A DNA stretch of 64,000 nucleotides from Balneolaceae bacterium (GTDB lineage: Bacteria > Bacteroidota > Rhodothermia > Balneolales > Balneolaceae): assembly GCA_034521445.1 (NCBI GenBank), contig JAXHMM010000017.1, positions 1 to 64,000 of the forward strand. Direction: 5' to 3'. Below, in pieces: positions 20,440-28,602 of this stretch. Position numbers and translations under genes: made by a program. The notes under the pieces were generated by a model. That model searched no databases, was not told the origin of the DNA, and saw nothing but the letters and a program-made list of their open reading frames with translations. Each line of letters opens with the position of its first letter. Position 1 is the first letter of the stretch.

Positions 20440-20483
20440 GGGTGTCCCGGGTGTGTGGAGACGATGATTGTAATTGTTATCCG

Positions 20484-21755
20484 TCAAAGAAAGGGTAACA
20501 TACTGGCAATTCCGGCGACAGAGATTAGAAGTACTGCCCATATAAGAGGCTTGCTCTTCTTAAAGCCGACCCAGAAGACGAAAAGTCCCGCCTTTACCAG
20601 GGTATTCGAAATAACAGAAAGGATAATTCCCAATGTGACAACCTTTTCGCTCGTTCCATTTAAAGCCATGCGAGACAGCGATAGTGTAATCGCATCCACA
20701 TCCATCAGTCCTGAAATTAGAGCAAGCAGATAGATACCCTGATCGCCGTACCACTGTTCCAGCGCGGTGGCAAGCAGCATGATGACTCCCAACAGTATGC
20801 CGAATTGTAGCGCAGTAAAAAAATTAAGCGGATTCTTAAGCTCTATGGTGGGCTTGTCAGATAAAATATTGCTATGCCTTTTCCAAAGCCATATTCCCCC
20901 GCCTGCTGTTAAAACCAGCATAACAACCAAGGGTATCCACAGGGGATGCAGTAAGCTGGAATTGACGATCACTACTTCGATTGCTACCCGAACGAACATG
21001 ATGGAAGAGGCAACAAGTACGCCGGCAATAAAAATATGGCTGCCTATTTTTTTTTGTTGACGAGAAAACTGTGCCAGGCTTAAGGTAACGGCTGTAGAAG
21101 AGGCAATTCCGCCAGTAACTGATGTGAGAAGCGTACCCAATCGTTCTCCCTTGTATTTGATGAAAATGTAGCCGATGAACGACAATCCCGATATAAGCAC
21201 GACCATCCACCAAATCCAGTAGGGATTGAGTGCATCCCAGGGTCCATATCCCTGATTGGGCAGCAAGGGCAGCAAAACGACCGAAATAATCAAAAGCTTA
21301 AGTCCGGCATAAATTTCCTTGACTTCGATCATTCGCAGCCATCGGTGTAAAATGGGCTTCAAATTCAGAATCACCATTACCACAACCGCTATTCCCAAGA
21401 CCAAAAAATGATATCCAAGGGTTGCCCAAGCACCTAAACCAAAAGTAAGCAAAAGCGCCACTTCGGTGGTTATGCCGAGATCTTTTTCCTCCTTAGTTTT
21501 ATATTCGATGATATAGGAAGTGACAACGAGGGCACCAAGGGAAAGTATTACGGCGGCTAATACCCATTCGTTCATTTGGTTCGATAATTCAGCCCAGATC
21601 CCCCCCAGCAATCCTACGAGGCTGAATGTTCGAATTCCCGCAATACGATCGCCCTCATCGTGTTCGCGTCCGCTCCAACCACGTTCTATACCAATGAGTA
21701 CCCCAACACCAAGAGCTGCAAGCAGATTCCAGATTATTTGCAGCTGAATATCCAT
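20484..21755 (-). CDS. MgtC/SapB family inner-membrane protein with DUF4010-type C-terminus
   Basis: The N-terminal half has the MgtC signature: LLAALGVGVLIGIERGW, then GIRTFSLVGLLGG and the second helix pair. The C-terminal half adds several more helices (VTGGIASSTAVTLSLAQFSR, LISGLMDVDAITLSLSRMA). At 423 residues with roughly a dozen membrane segments it is the long DUF4010 form, not the short magnesium-virulence MgtC. Family function is unproven; divalent-cation transport or homeostasis is a fair guess. It is third in the copA operon and ends at a strong terminator. Confidence 0.8.
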   Translation of the reverse strand: MDIQLQIIWNLLAALGVGVLIGIERGWSGREHDEGDRIAGIRTFSLVGLLGGIWAELSNQMNEWVLAAVILSLGALVVTSYIIEYKTKEEKDLGITTEVALLLTFGLGAWATLGYHFLVLGIAVVVMVILNLKPILHRWLRMIEVKEIYAGLKLLIISVVLLPLLPNQGYGPWDALNPYWIWWMVVLISGLSFIGYIFIKYKGERLGTLLTSVTGGIASSTAVTLSLAQFSRQQKKIGSHIFIAGVLVASSIMFVRVAIEVVIVNSSLLHPLWIPLVVMLVLTAGGGIWLWKRHSNILSDKPTIELKNPLNFFTALQFGILLGVIMLLATALEQWYGDQGIYLLALISGLMDVDAITLSLSRMALNGTSEKVVTLGIILSVISNTLVKAGLFVFWVGFKKSKPLIWAVLLISVAGIASMLPFL

Positions 21756-21840
21756 TATTTTGTTTTACGATCCGCTTGTGGTATCACTCTGAAGGCACCC
21801 ATAACCTAATAACCAATCTGACAATCACCTAATAGCTAAA

Positions 21841-22596
21841 TCAGAACCAGAGGCGAAGGCCGCCTACTGCGCTGAATGAACTGACGTGCCCGCCATCAGC
21901 CCGGGTCATATCGGCGGTTTTGCCCAGCTTACGTTCCCAGTTAATGCCGATGTAGGGAGCAAATTCTCGTGCGAACTCATAACGCAGCCGGAAGCCTAGT
22001 CCGATATCATTGAACCCGGATCCAATGCCCCACTCCGGAATATCCTGCAGAGCGATGCTGGTTTCGAATATGGGCTGGCCAATGAGCCGCTGGGTAAGCA
22101 GCAGGTCGTATTCTGCTTCCAACGAGACGGAAATATCACCATCCTCACTTACAAACATGCCGCCATCGATGTGAAAAAAGTAGGGCGCCATCCCTTGCAG
22201 GCCCAGAACTGCAAAGCCACGAGATTTATTAGCTCCGCCCTCATAAGCCAGGTCATACCGAATGCCGGCCTGAACATCGAAATACGGGCCAATGGCTCGA
22301 CTGTACAATCCCTGGAACTCCATTTCGGCTTCGCTCTCCGTGGTTACCGCTTCGCCGTGAGACTTGAACCAGAACTTGTTCAGATCCTTGCCCACATAGC
22401 CTTGCACCTCCCACATTAATGGATTCGCGCCACTGACGCTTCGGTATTCCAGTTTTTCGGCAATCAGGTAGACGTAGGTTTTGTCGTCCATCATCAGGTC
22501 GTTGCTGAACTCCGGTGCCTTCTGTGCAAATGTAGAAGTGCCCGTGACTGCAATAAAAAGAACACTGATAAGGAATGCCGATACGTGTTTAATCAT
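21841..22596 (-). CDS. copB: Copper resistance outer-membrane protein B (CopB/PcoB family)
   Basis: A signal peptide (MIKHVSAFLISVLFIAVTGTSTFAQ) precedes an alternating beta-strand protein of the PcoB/CopB type. Typical elements are YLIAEKLEYRS, VQGYVGKDLNKFWFKSHGEA, YSRAIGPYFDVQAGIRYD and GLGFRLRYEFAREFAPYIGINWERKLG, ending in RLWF with a terminal aromatic as in outer-membrane barrels. The Met/His-rich N-terminal extension of proteobacterial CopB is absent (251 residues). It lies directly after copA, the standard pairing for periplasmic copper oxidation and sequestration. Confidence 0.88.
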   Translation of the reverse strand: MIKHVSAFLISVLFIAVTGTSTFAQKAPEFSNDLMMDDKTYVYLIAEKLEYRSVSGANPLMWEVQGYVGKDLNKFWFKSHGEAVTTESEAEMEFQGLYSRAIGPYFDVQAGIRYDLAYEGGANKSRGFAVLGLQGMAPYFFHIDGGMFVSEDGDISVSLEAEYDLLLTQRLIGQPIFETSIALQDIPEWGIGSGFNDIGLGFRLRYEFAREFAPYIGINWERKLGKTADMTRADGGHVSSFSAVGGLRLWF

Positions 22597-22657
22597 GGTT
22601 AGGGTATTGCAATTTTAGAGATCATACAGATTTCGGTCTAACGTTCGTCGGCCGCTA

Positions 22658-24472
22658 TTACGAATAGTCCTGTCCATAAATGCTGCCGTCTTCGTCGGCC
22701 ACCTGCACTACGCGGAACATGCCCCGTTCCATGTGATAGAGGATGTGGCAGTGGAATGCCCAACGCCCTTTGTCGCGGGGCGTAATGAGAGCCGAAATGC
22801 GCTGAGCCGGTTGCACCAGCAGGGTATGCTGTCGGGGATTGTACTGCCCGTTACCGTTTTCCATCTCCATCCACATACCGTGCAGGTGAATGGGGTGTTC
22901 CATCATCGTATCGTTGACCAGTATCAGCCGCAAGCGTTCGTTATGTTTGAACTCGATGGGCCCATCCACCTGGTGAAATTGCTTGCCGTCGAACGACCAC
23001 ATGTAGCGTTCCATGTTGCCGGTCAGGTGCAGTTCCACCTCACGCTGGGCATCGCGGGTGTCTCTGTTGGGCCGAAGGCTCTTCAGATCTTTATAAACCA
23101 GCACCCGGCGACCGTCATTACCCAGTCCGATACCGGGTTCATCGAGGCGGTCAAACTGGTTTTGGGCAACGGCAGCCGCGCCTGGTCCGTGCTTGTCGGG
23201 TCCATGCTTTACGGGCAATTTGGAGTCATTGGACATCTCCATGTCGCCATGATCCATGTCTCCGTGATTCATATCACCATGGTCCATTCCTTCCATGTCG
23301 TCGCCTTCCATATCCATACCGCCCATGGACATCATCATGCCCATGTCTCTCATGCTGCGCTTGGGTCGCGGACGCAGGTCAGGCACCGGAGCTTCCATCC
23401 CTTCACGGGGTGCAAGCGTGCCGCGGGCATAGCCGCTGCGGTCCAGCGATTCGGCAAAAATAGTGAACGGTTTTTCCTCTCTGGGTTCCACGACTACATC
23501 GTAGGTTTCGGCGATGCCGATGCGAAATTCATCAATGGGGACCGGCTCTACGTTTTGTCCATCGGCTGCAACCACGTTCATCCGGAGTCCGGGAATGCGA
23601 ACGTCAAATGCTGTGGTGCCGGCCGAGGCATTGATAAATCTCAGCCGCACTTTTTCACCTTTCTTAAACAGGGCATTCCAGTTGGAGTCGGGCCCGCGGC
23701 CGTTCATCAGGTACGTATAGGTGGCACCCGTCACATCCAGCAGGTCGGTGGCACTCATTCTCATCTTGCCAAAAGACAGATAATCCTTGATCGTATCGCC
23801 CAGTCCGTTCTGTTTGGTATCTTTAATAAATTCGCCAAGGTCTCGTTTCTGGTAGTTGTAATAACCTTCCATTTTTACACTGTTTCCCAGCACTTTATAG
23901 GGATCCTCAAACGTCCAGTCCGATAGTACGACAGGATAATCTCGGTCATATTCGACCGGATCTTCATCTGCCGGGTCGATAATCATGGGACCGTAATGAC
24001 CGAGCTGCTCCTGCAACCCTGAGTGACTGTGATACCAGTAGGTGCCGTTTTGCCGCACCGGGTACCGGTATTCAAAGGTTTCGCCGGGGGCAATGCCGTC
24101 AAAACTTACGCCGGGCACTCCGTCCATCTGGAAGGGGAGTAGAATGCCATGCCAGTGAATGGAGGTTGCTTCATCCAATTCATTGGTGACTCGCAGCAAT
24201 ACGTCCTGTCCCTCTTTCAGTCGAATGAGAGGGCCGGGCACCGTTCCATTAATTCCTATGGCTTCTCCTTGCTTTCCATCGACTTTGTGGGGCATTTTGT
24301 CAATGGTAAGATCAATAACGTTATCAGGTCCTTCGGGTGTTAGGATCTCTCGATTTCCAAATCCTGCAAAAGCGTAGGTGGGCAGCACGGAACTGATACC
24401 TGCCATGGCAGCCATTGAAGCGGTATATTGCAGAAATCGACGGCGTGTCATGCTGTTATGGTCTCCACTCAT
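22658..24472 (-). CDS. copA: Periplasmic multicopper oxidase CopA
   Basis: CopA oxidises Cu(I) in the periplasm. The twin-arginine signal TRRRFLQYTASMAAMAG directs folded export. The four copper-ligand motifs of multicopper oxidases are present in order: IHWHG, YWYHSHSGLQEQ, HPIHLHGMWME and HCHILYHMERGMF, the last with the type-1 copper Cys-His and axial Met region. Between them lies a Met/His/Asp-rich stretch (about residues 375-420, MGMMMSMGGMDMEGDDMEG and repeated MDHGDMNHGDM), typical of copper-binding CopA. At 604 residues it is full length. A direct-repeat operator lies 75 bases upstream. Confidence 0.95.
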   Translation of the reverse strand: MSGDHNSMTRRRFLQYTASMAAMAGISSVLPTYAFAGFGNREILTPEGPDNVIDLTIDKMPHKVDGKQGEAIGINGTVPGPLIRLKEGQDVLLRVTNELDEATSIHWHGILLPFQMDGVPGVSFDGIAPGETFEYRYPVRQNGTYWYHSHSGLQEQLGHYGPMIIDPADEDPVEYDRDYPVVLSDWTFEDPYKVLGNSVKMEGYYNYQKRDLGEFIKDTKQNGLGDTIKDYLSFGKMRMSATDLLDVTGATYTYLMNGRGPDSNWNALFKKGEKVRLRFINASAGTTAFDVRIPGLRMNVVAADGQNVEPVPIDEFRIGIAETYDVVVEPREEKPFTIFAESLDRSGYARGTLAPREGMEAPVPDLRPRPKRSMRDMGMMMSMGGMDMEGDDMEGMDHGDMNHGDMDHGDMEMSNDSKLPVKHGPDKHGPGAAAVAQNQFDRLDEPGIGLGNDGRRVLVYKDLKSLRPNRDTRDAQREVELHLTGNMERYMWSFDGKQFHQVDGPIEFKHNERLRLILVNDTMMEHPIHLHGMWMEMENGNGQYNPRQHTLLVQPAQRISALITPRDKGRWAFHCHILYHMERGMFRVVQVADEDGSIYGQDYS

Positions 24473-24546
24473 AGCTGGTTTTTCGTCCTCTTTTTACCGT
24501 TTTAAAAATTTGATTTCAGCATAGAACCGGAATATAACGGGTGAAC

Positions 24547-24563
24547 CTTAAATCAAGCTTAAA
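24547..24563 (-). promoter_or_regulatory. Predicted CopR operator (direct repeat) in the copA promoter
   Basis: On the minus strand the site reads TTTAAGCTTGATTTAAG: two TTTAAG units 11 bases apart. A TATATT hexamer follows 10 bases later, so the repeat sits over the -35 region, the standard place for an OmpR-family activator. It lies in the divergent gap between copA and the copR-type regulator and could serve both. Identical repeats occur at 28540 and 30700. Confidence 0.7.
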
Positions 24564-24625
24564 ACATTATTGCTGAGCTTCTTTTATCTTGAGGTCATCG
24601 TTCTAACAATCGAAAAGTCAGCGGT

Positions 24626-25345
24626 ATGTGGATATTATTGGTAGAGGATGAAAAACAGCTTGCCGGTAACCTCAAGCGTGGATTGGTAGAGGAGGGTCAC
24701 GTTGTTGAAGTCATCCACGATGGAGAAGAAGCCGAGCTCCAGGGGATGGTCAGCGATTATGATGTTGTTATTCTTGACTGGCGCCTGCCTAACCGGGATG
24801 GCAAGCAAATCCTGCAGTATTGGCGAAAAGAGGGGCGGGACTTCCCTGTCCTGATGCTAACCGCGCTGGGCGATCTGGATCACAAGGTTTCGGGGCTGGA
24901 TGCGGGCGCCGATGACTATATGAGCAAGCCTTTCTCCTTTGAAGAATTGCTGGCGCGGGTGCGTGCCCTGGGCAGACGAAAGTCCGAAATTAATGATACC
25001 GAAACGGTTTCGGCCGGACCCATTGAACTGGATAGCCGTAAGCACAAGCTTGATATATGTGGCGTAGAGCGGACGCTTCGTCCCAAGGAGTTTGCTCTGC
25101 TTGAGCTGCTGCTAAAAGAACCGGAAGCGGTTTTTTCGAAAACACAAATCGCCGAACGAGTTTGGGGTTCGGCCTATCACGTGAGCGATAATACCATTGA
25201 AGCCACGATTTCTACGCTCCGCCAAAAAATGGGGGAATCGCTGGAGGAATGTGAGGAGGTTTCATGGGATAGTTCCAATAGTATCATTGAAACCATTCGG
25301 GGCGCCGGATACCGACTTAATAGTGAGTTGATTAACAAAGAATGA
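24626..25345 (+). CDS. OmpR-family response regulator (CopR/CusR type)
   Basis: A receiver domain (VEDEKQL start, phospho-acceptor Asp51 in VVILDWRLP, Lys in DYMSKPFSFEELLARV) is followed by a winged-helix output domain (LRPKEFALLELLLKEPEAVFSKTQI, and the recognition-helix region VSDNTIEATISTLRQKMG). At 239 residues it is complete. It overlaps its sensor kinase gene by ATGA and is divergent from copA. I infer that it binds the TTTAAG-N5-TTTAAG repeats at three copper promoters; the sequence shows the sites but not the binding. Confidence 0.9.
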   Translation: MWILLVEDEKQLAGNLKRGLVEEGHVVEVIHDGEEAELQGMVSDYDVVILDWRLPNRDGKQILQYWRKEGRDFPVLMLTALGDLDHKVSGLDAGADDYMSKPFSFEELLARVRALGRRKSEINDTETVSAGPIELDSRKHKLDICGVERTLRPKEFALLELLLKEPEAVFSKTQIAERVWGSAYHVSDNTIEATISTLRQKMGESLEECEEVSWDSSNSIIETIRGAGYRLNSELINKE

Positions 25346-26790
25346 GCAGGATTGGGAGTAGCATAACGAGCTTTTTTGATCGCCTGTCCATCTCCAAAAA
25401 ACTGGCGTTCTGGTATGGGCTGAGTCTCTTCGTGATGCTTAGCCTGTTCGGGTATTTTTTATATGAATCATTTCATCAGTCCATTCATCACAACTACGAT
25501 CGCCATCTTCGGTTTGAGGCTGAGCAGTTGCTCCCCCATATCGATACCAGCGGAGATACGCTTTCCATTGATCTTTCGGGATACAGTCGCAATGCAGCAC
25601 TTGAAAGTGGGGTAGAATATGGAACCTATGTGCGGCTATACAATCCCAAAGGAAAACTTATTTATGAGAGTCCAAACTTTACCGATGTTGATCAGCCGTT
25701 GGAAACAGAGATCCCTAATGAAACGTCAGAGATTTCCTTCAGCAGCCAGTGGCAAGATATGCCGGCCCGAACGCTTTTCTATCCCATTACAGATAACGAA
25801 GGGGACTTTTGTGGATGGCTGGAAGTAACCGGATTTGAGTGGACACTGCACGAAGAGGTAAACCGGTTCCGGCGATATCTGTTGGTTCTTATTGCAATAA
25901 GTGTCGCTTTTTCGATCCTTGGAGGTTATTGGCTCTCACACAGGGCACTCTCACCGATCGCCTCGATTATCGATGCAGCCAAATCCATAACGGCCACCGA
26001 TTTGGATAAGCGCATACCCGTAAACTACCAGGTGCGAGATGAGCTTACGGACCTGGCGGAAACGTTCAATATGATGTTAAACCGCCTGCAAAGAGGTTTC
26101 GAGCGCGAAAAGCGTTTTACCTCAGACGCGGCCCACGAGCTGATGACCCCGCTCTCGTCCCTGCAAAGCGACGCGGAGATTATACTTCGCAAGCCGCGCT
26201 CAAAAGAAGAGTATAGGGAAACCATCCAGCGGATGTTAACAGAAACCCGCCGCATGAGCGAGATGGTGCACCTGCTGCTGCAGTTGTCAAGAGTGGAGTC
26301 GGTACATCGTTCGGAACCGGAGATCGTGAATATCAGCCGCATTACTGAAGTAGTGGCCGGTAAGTATCAACAGATGGCTGAAGAAAAGGAGATTACCTTT
26401 AATGTAAATATCGACAAAGATCTACAGGTTCGGGCCCACGGAGCTTATATAGAGGAGATCATAAACAATTTGCTGGAAAATGCATTGAAATATACCCCTG
26501 ATGGTGGCCATGTAGACCTGCAGCTACAACGATCCAGCGGCAAAGCAGTAATTCATCTACGTGATACGGGCATTGGATTCGACCAGGAAACCCAAAAGCA
26601 TTTATTTGAACGATTCTATAGGGCTAACCGACAAGATGTCCAGGAAAGTCCGGGCAGTGGATTGGGATTACCTCTCGTCAAGGCTATTGTCGAGTTGTAC
26701 GGCGGAAAAATACGAGCGTATAGTGATGGGCCGGGAGAGGGCAGTACGTTTGTCCTAGAGCTGCCATTGCCGGAAGAGGAGGAAGCCTAA
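25342..26790 (+). CDS. Membrane sensor histidine kinase (CopS/CusS type)
   Basis: Two membrane segments (near residues 20-40 and 170-192) flank a periplasmic sensor domain. A HAMP linker (residues about 193-245), the phospho-acceptor His box FTSDAAHELMTPLSSLQSDAE (His near 266) and an ATPase domain with NNLLENALKYT, RDTGIGFD, FERFYRA and GSGLGLPLVKAIVE follow. The layout matches heavy-metal sensor kinases of the CusS family. Copper is the likely signal because of the neighbours. Its last four bases overlap the end of the convergent methyltransferase gene. Confidence 0.9.
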   Translation: MSRIGSSITSFFDRLSISKKLAFWYGLSLFVMLSLFGYFLYESFHQSIHHNYDRHLRFEAEQLLPHIDTSGDTLSIDLSGYSRNAALESGVEYGTYVRLYNPKGKLIYESPNFTDVDQPLETEIPNETSEISFSSQWQDMPARTLFYPITDNEGDFCGWLEVTGFEWTLHEEVNRFRRYLLVLIAISVAFSILGGYWLSHRALSPIASIIDAAKSITATDLDKRIPVNYQVRDELTDLAETFNMMLNRLQRGFEREKRFTSDAAHELMTPLSSLQSDAEIILRKPRSKEEYRETIQRMLTETRRMSEMVHLLLQLSRVESVHRSEPEIVNISRITEVVAGKYQQMAEEKEITFNVNIDKDLQVRAHGAYIEEIINNLLENALKYTPDGGHVDLQLQRSSGKAVIHLRDTGIGFDQETQKHLFERFYRANRQDVQESPGSGLGLPLVKAIVELYGGKIRAYSDGPGEGSTFVLELPLPEEEEA

Positions 26791-27416
26791 CGTGGTTTAA
26801 CGCCTTCAATTTTTTTAACAATGCCTCCTTTCGTTAGATCCCGGACCTGTTGTAGTTGCCATCCTGCTTTTTCTACGTTCGTTACGGTCTCCCGGGCAAT
26901 ATGTACGCCACTCAGGTAATGGAACGGGGCGTCAAGCCGATCCATCACCGAGGCCAGGGTCGACCAGTCGGCCCTCATGTGTTCCAGCAAATGAAGCCGA
27001 CCGCCGGGGCGGGTTACACGCAACGCTTCCCGGAGGCCCAACACCGGATCAGGTACCGAGCAAAACACGAATGTAGCGACAACCGCATCAAACGAATTGT
27101 CGAGGAAATCCATCTGCTGGGCGTCCATCTCTTTGAGAGTTGCGTTGCTTTTTTGATGTTTTGTCAACAACTGCTTCGCCCGCTGCAACATTTTGGGGGA
27201 CAAATCAATAGCCGTCAGATCAATATCATCAGGGTAGTATGGGATATTCTTGCCCGTTCCAACTCCAATCTCCAATACTTTTAGGCCTTCGACTTGTTGC
27301 CAAAGATCACTGCGCCAGTTTTGGAACAACAGCTTTTCTACCGGCCACTCCATAAGATTATATAGTGGAGCTATAAGATCATAGCGACTTTGGGTATGTG
27401 AGGTGTCTTTATTCAT
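26787..27416 (-). CDS. Class I SAM-dependent methyltransferase (UbiE/Methyltransf_11 type)
   Basis: The SAM-binding motif I VLEIGVGTGKNIPYYP, motif II region DIDLTAIDLSPKMLQRAK, motif III DNSFDAVVATFVFCSVPDP and post-motif LRVTRPGGRLHLLEHM are all intact in 209 residues. Such methyltransferases often accompany copper or arsenic resistance genes in Bacteroidota, but the substrate is not known. It ends the operon that begins with the Met-rich protein and is convergent with the sensor kinase. Confidence 0.82.
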   Translation of the reverse strand: MNKDTSHTQSRYDLIAPLYNLMEWPVEKLLFQNWRSDLWQQVEGLKVLEIGVGTGKNIPYYPDDIDLTAIDLSPKMLQRAKQLLTKHQKSNATLKEMDAQQMDFLDNSFDAVVATFVFCSVPDPVLGLREALRVTRPGGRLHLLEHMRADWSTLASVMDRLDAPFHYLSGVHIARETVTNVEKAGWQLQQVRDLTKGGIVKKIEGVKPR

Positions 27417-27519
27417 TTACCACGTTAATCGCTGATAACTCATCTTCCATACGTGTAAAAGCGATTCGCGTTGAAGTGCCGAACGCTTCGAGAATTTCTT
27501 CTTTACCTGCTTCATAGTT
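27409..27519 (-). other. Short unexplained reading frame before the methyltransferase
   Basis: The 114 bases between the second SHOCT gene and the methyltransferase hold two short readings on the minus strand. One, without a start codon, is an acidic C-terminus-like string (KEEILEAFGTSTRIAFTR and onward) whose stop overlaps the methyltransferase ATG. The other, from an ATG at 27515, is a 33-residue basic peptide ending directly before that ATG. It could be a remnant of a lost gene or a small coupled frame; I cannot decide. Confidence 0.25.
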
Positions 27520-27532
27520 TTAGGAAAAAAGA

Positions 27533-27748
27533 CTAATTACTTCGCTTTAGGATCTTTTCCCGTTCCTCGAATTCCTCACGTTCAATTTCACCACGGGCGA
27601 ACCTTTTCTTTAATATATCCATGGCATCCTCTTCCAGTTCTGTTCTGGGGCGGTAGGGGATAATATTGAAAACCACCAGCAGGATGATGGCGATAATAAT
27701 GAGCCACCAGATCCAGTGCATGCCTATAAAATGATGGTCAAAAAACAT
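27533..27748 (-). CDS. Small SHOCT-domain membrane protein 2
   Basis: A 71-residue protein from the ATG at 27748 has one transmembrane helix (IWWLIIIAIILLVVFNII) followed by a short C-terminal SHOCT-type helix pair: EEDAMDILKKRFARGEIEREEFEEREKIL. SHOCT segments are linkers or oligomerisation elements on many membrane proteins. The His-rich start (FFDHHFIGMHW) could contact metal. It is paired with another SHOCT protein in a copper operon. Confidence 0.75.
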   Translation of the reverse strand: MFFDHHFIGMHWIWWLIIIAIILLVVFNIIPYRPRTELEEDAMDILKKRFARGEIEREEFEEREKILKRSN

Positions 27749-27767
27749 AATCCTGATATTATAATTA

Positions 27768-27983
27768 TCAGTTGTTGGATAGTGAGCGTTTGAGTCGGTT
27801 AAACTCTTCTTTCGATATCTCACCGGAATGTAAACGTCTCCGGTGAACTTCGACGGCTGCATTTCTGATTTCAAGCCGGTGCTTTCCGCGTAGGGCCAGA
27901 TACCAGATCATAGAAAAGACCCCGGCCAACAGAATCCAAAGCACCGGGGCCCAATAGGTGTTCATGGCGTTTAGCCAGTCCAT
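27768..27983 (-). CDS. Small SHOCT-domain membrane protein 1
   Basis: A 71-residue protein with one membrane helix (WAPVLWILLAGVFSMIWYLAL) and a C-terminal SHOCT motif (RRRLHSGEISKEEFNRLKRSL). It starts two bases after the stop of the Met-rich gene, so the two are translationally linked. It resembles its downstream neighbour in size and layout and may be its paralogue or partner. No enzymatic motif is visible. Confidence 0.78.
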   Translation of the reverse strand: MDWLNAMNTYWAPVLWILLAGVFSMIWYLALRGKHRLEIRNAAVEVHRRRLHSGEISKEEFNRLKRSLSNN

Positions 27984-27985
27984 GT

Positions 27986-28468
27986 TTAGTTGTGATGTTG
28001 TTGATGGTTACTGCCGTTCATGCCCTCTTTTTTGTTCATCATTCCCTGGCCATCCATCATGTTACCCTGCATCATCTGCATACACATCATCTGCATTTTC
28101 ATCATGGATGAATCGCCCATCATGTTCATCATTTTAGAGTGATCCATATCACCATCCATCATGGATTGCATTATTTTCATATGCTTTTGCATGCGCTCCT
28201 TCATCTGAGGATTATCCATCATCTTCTGCATGTTGCCCATTACCATGGTGCTGTCCATGTTCATCGAGCCCATCATATGTTGCATCATTTGCTGACGCAT
28301 TTGAGGATTCTGGGCCATATGTTCCATCATCATAGCACGCATGGTGGAGTCCTGCATCATTTCCATCATCTGTTGTTTTTTTTGTGTCATGTCTCCCTGC
28401 GTCTGCTGGGCCAGTCCCATCGTTGTAAAGAGCAGCATGAAGGATAGAATCATAGTTAAGCGTTTCAT
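27986..28468 (-). CDS. Methionine-rich periplasmic protein, probable copper binder
   Basis: From the ATG at 28468 the protein has a signal peptide (MKRLTMILSFMLLFTTMGLAQ) and then about 140 residues in which roughly a third are Met, in patterns such as QQMMEMMQDSTM, MMQHMMGSMNMD and KMQMMCMQMMQGNMM, ending NHQQHHN. Met clusters bind Cu(I) in the periplasm (as in CusF, PcoE and CopA tails), so a copper or silver sponge is likely. It matches no named family I recognise. The predicted CopR operator lies about 72 bases upstream, and it leads the operon with two SHOCT genes and a methyltransferase. Confidence 0.8.
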   Translation of the reverse strand: MKRLTMILSFMLLFTTMGLAQQTQGDMTQKKQQMMEMMQDSTMRAMMMEHMAQNPQMRQQMMQHMMGSMNMDSTMVMGNMQKMMDNPQMKERMQKHMKIMQSMMDGDMDHSKMMNMMGDSSMMKMQMMCMQMMQGNMMDGQGMMNKKEGMNGSNHQQHHN

Positions 28469-28539
28469 AGTGGTCACCTTTTTATCTGATTTTATGTTCA
28501 ACAGTTTTTTATGCTCTACGGTAACATACAACAAGCTCC

Positions 28540-28556
28540 CTTAAAGCAACCTTAAA
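28540..28556 (-). promoter_or_regulatory. Predicted CopR operator in the Met-rich protein promoter
   Basis: On the minus strand the site reads TTTAAGGTTGCTTTAAG, two TTTAAG units 11 bases apart, with TATGTT 12 bases after it. Geometry matches the sites at 24547 and 30700, and all three point toward their genes in the same orientation. Confidence 0.7.
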
Positions 28557-28602
28557 GTGCACACGAATTATTAGTGAGCTGCCGCTTTCTCTTTACCGCT
28601 GG

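Noticed and set aside
22733-23926. A 397-codon plus-strand frame
   Set aside because: Antisense to copA; rich in Val and His as expected from the complementary strand of Met/His/Asp codons.
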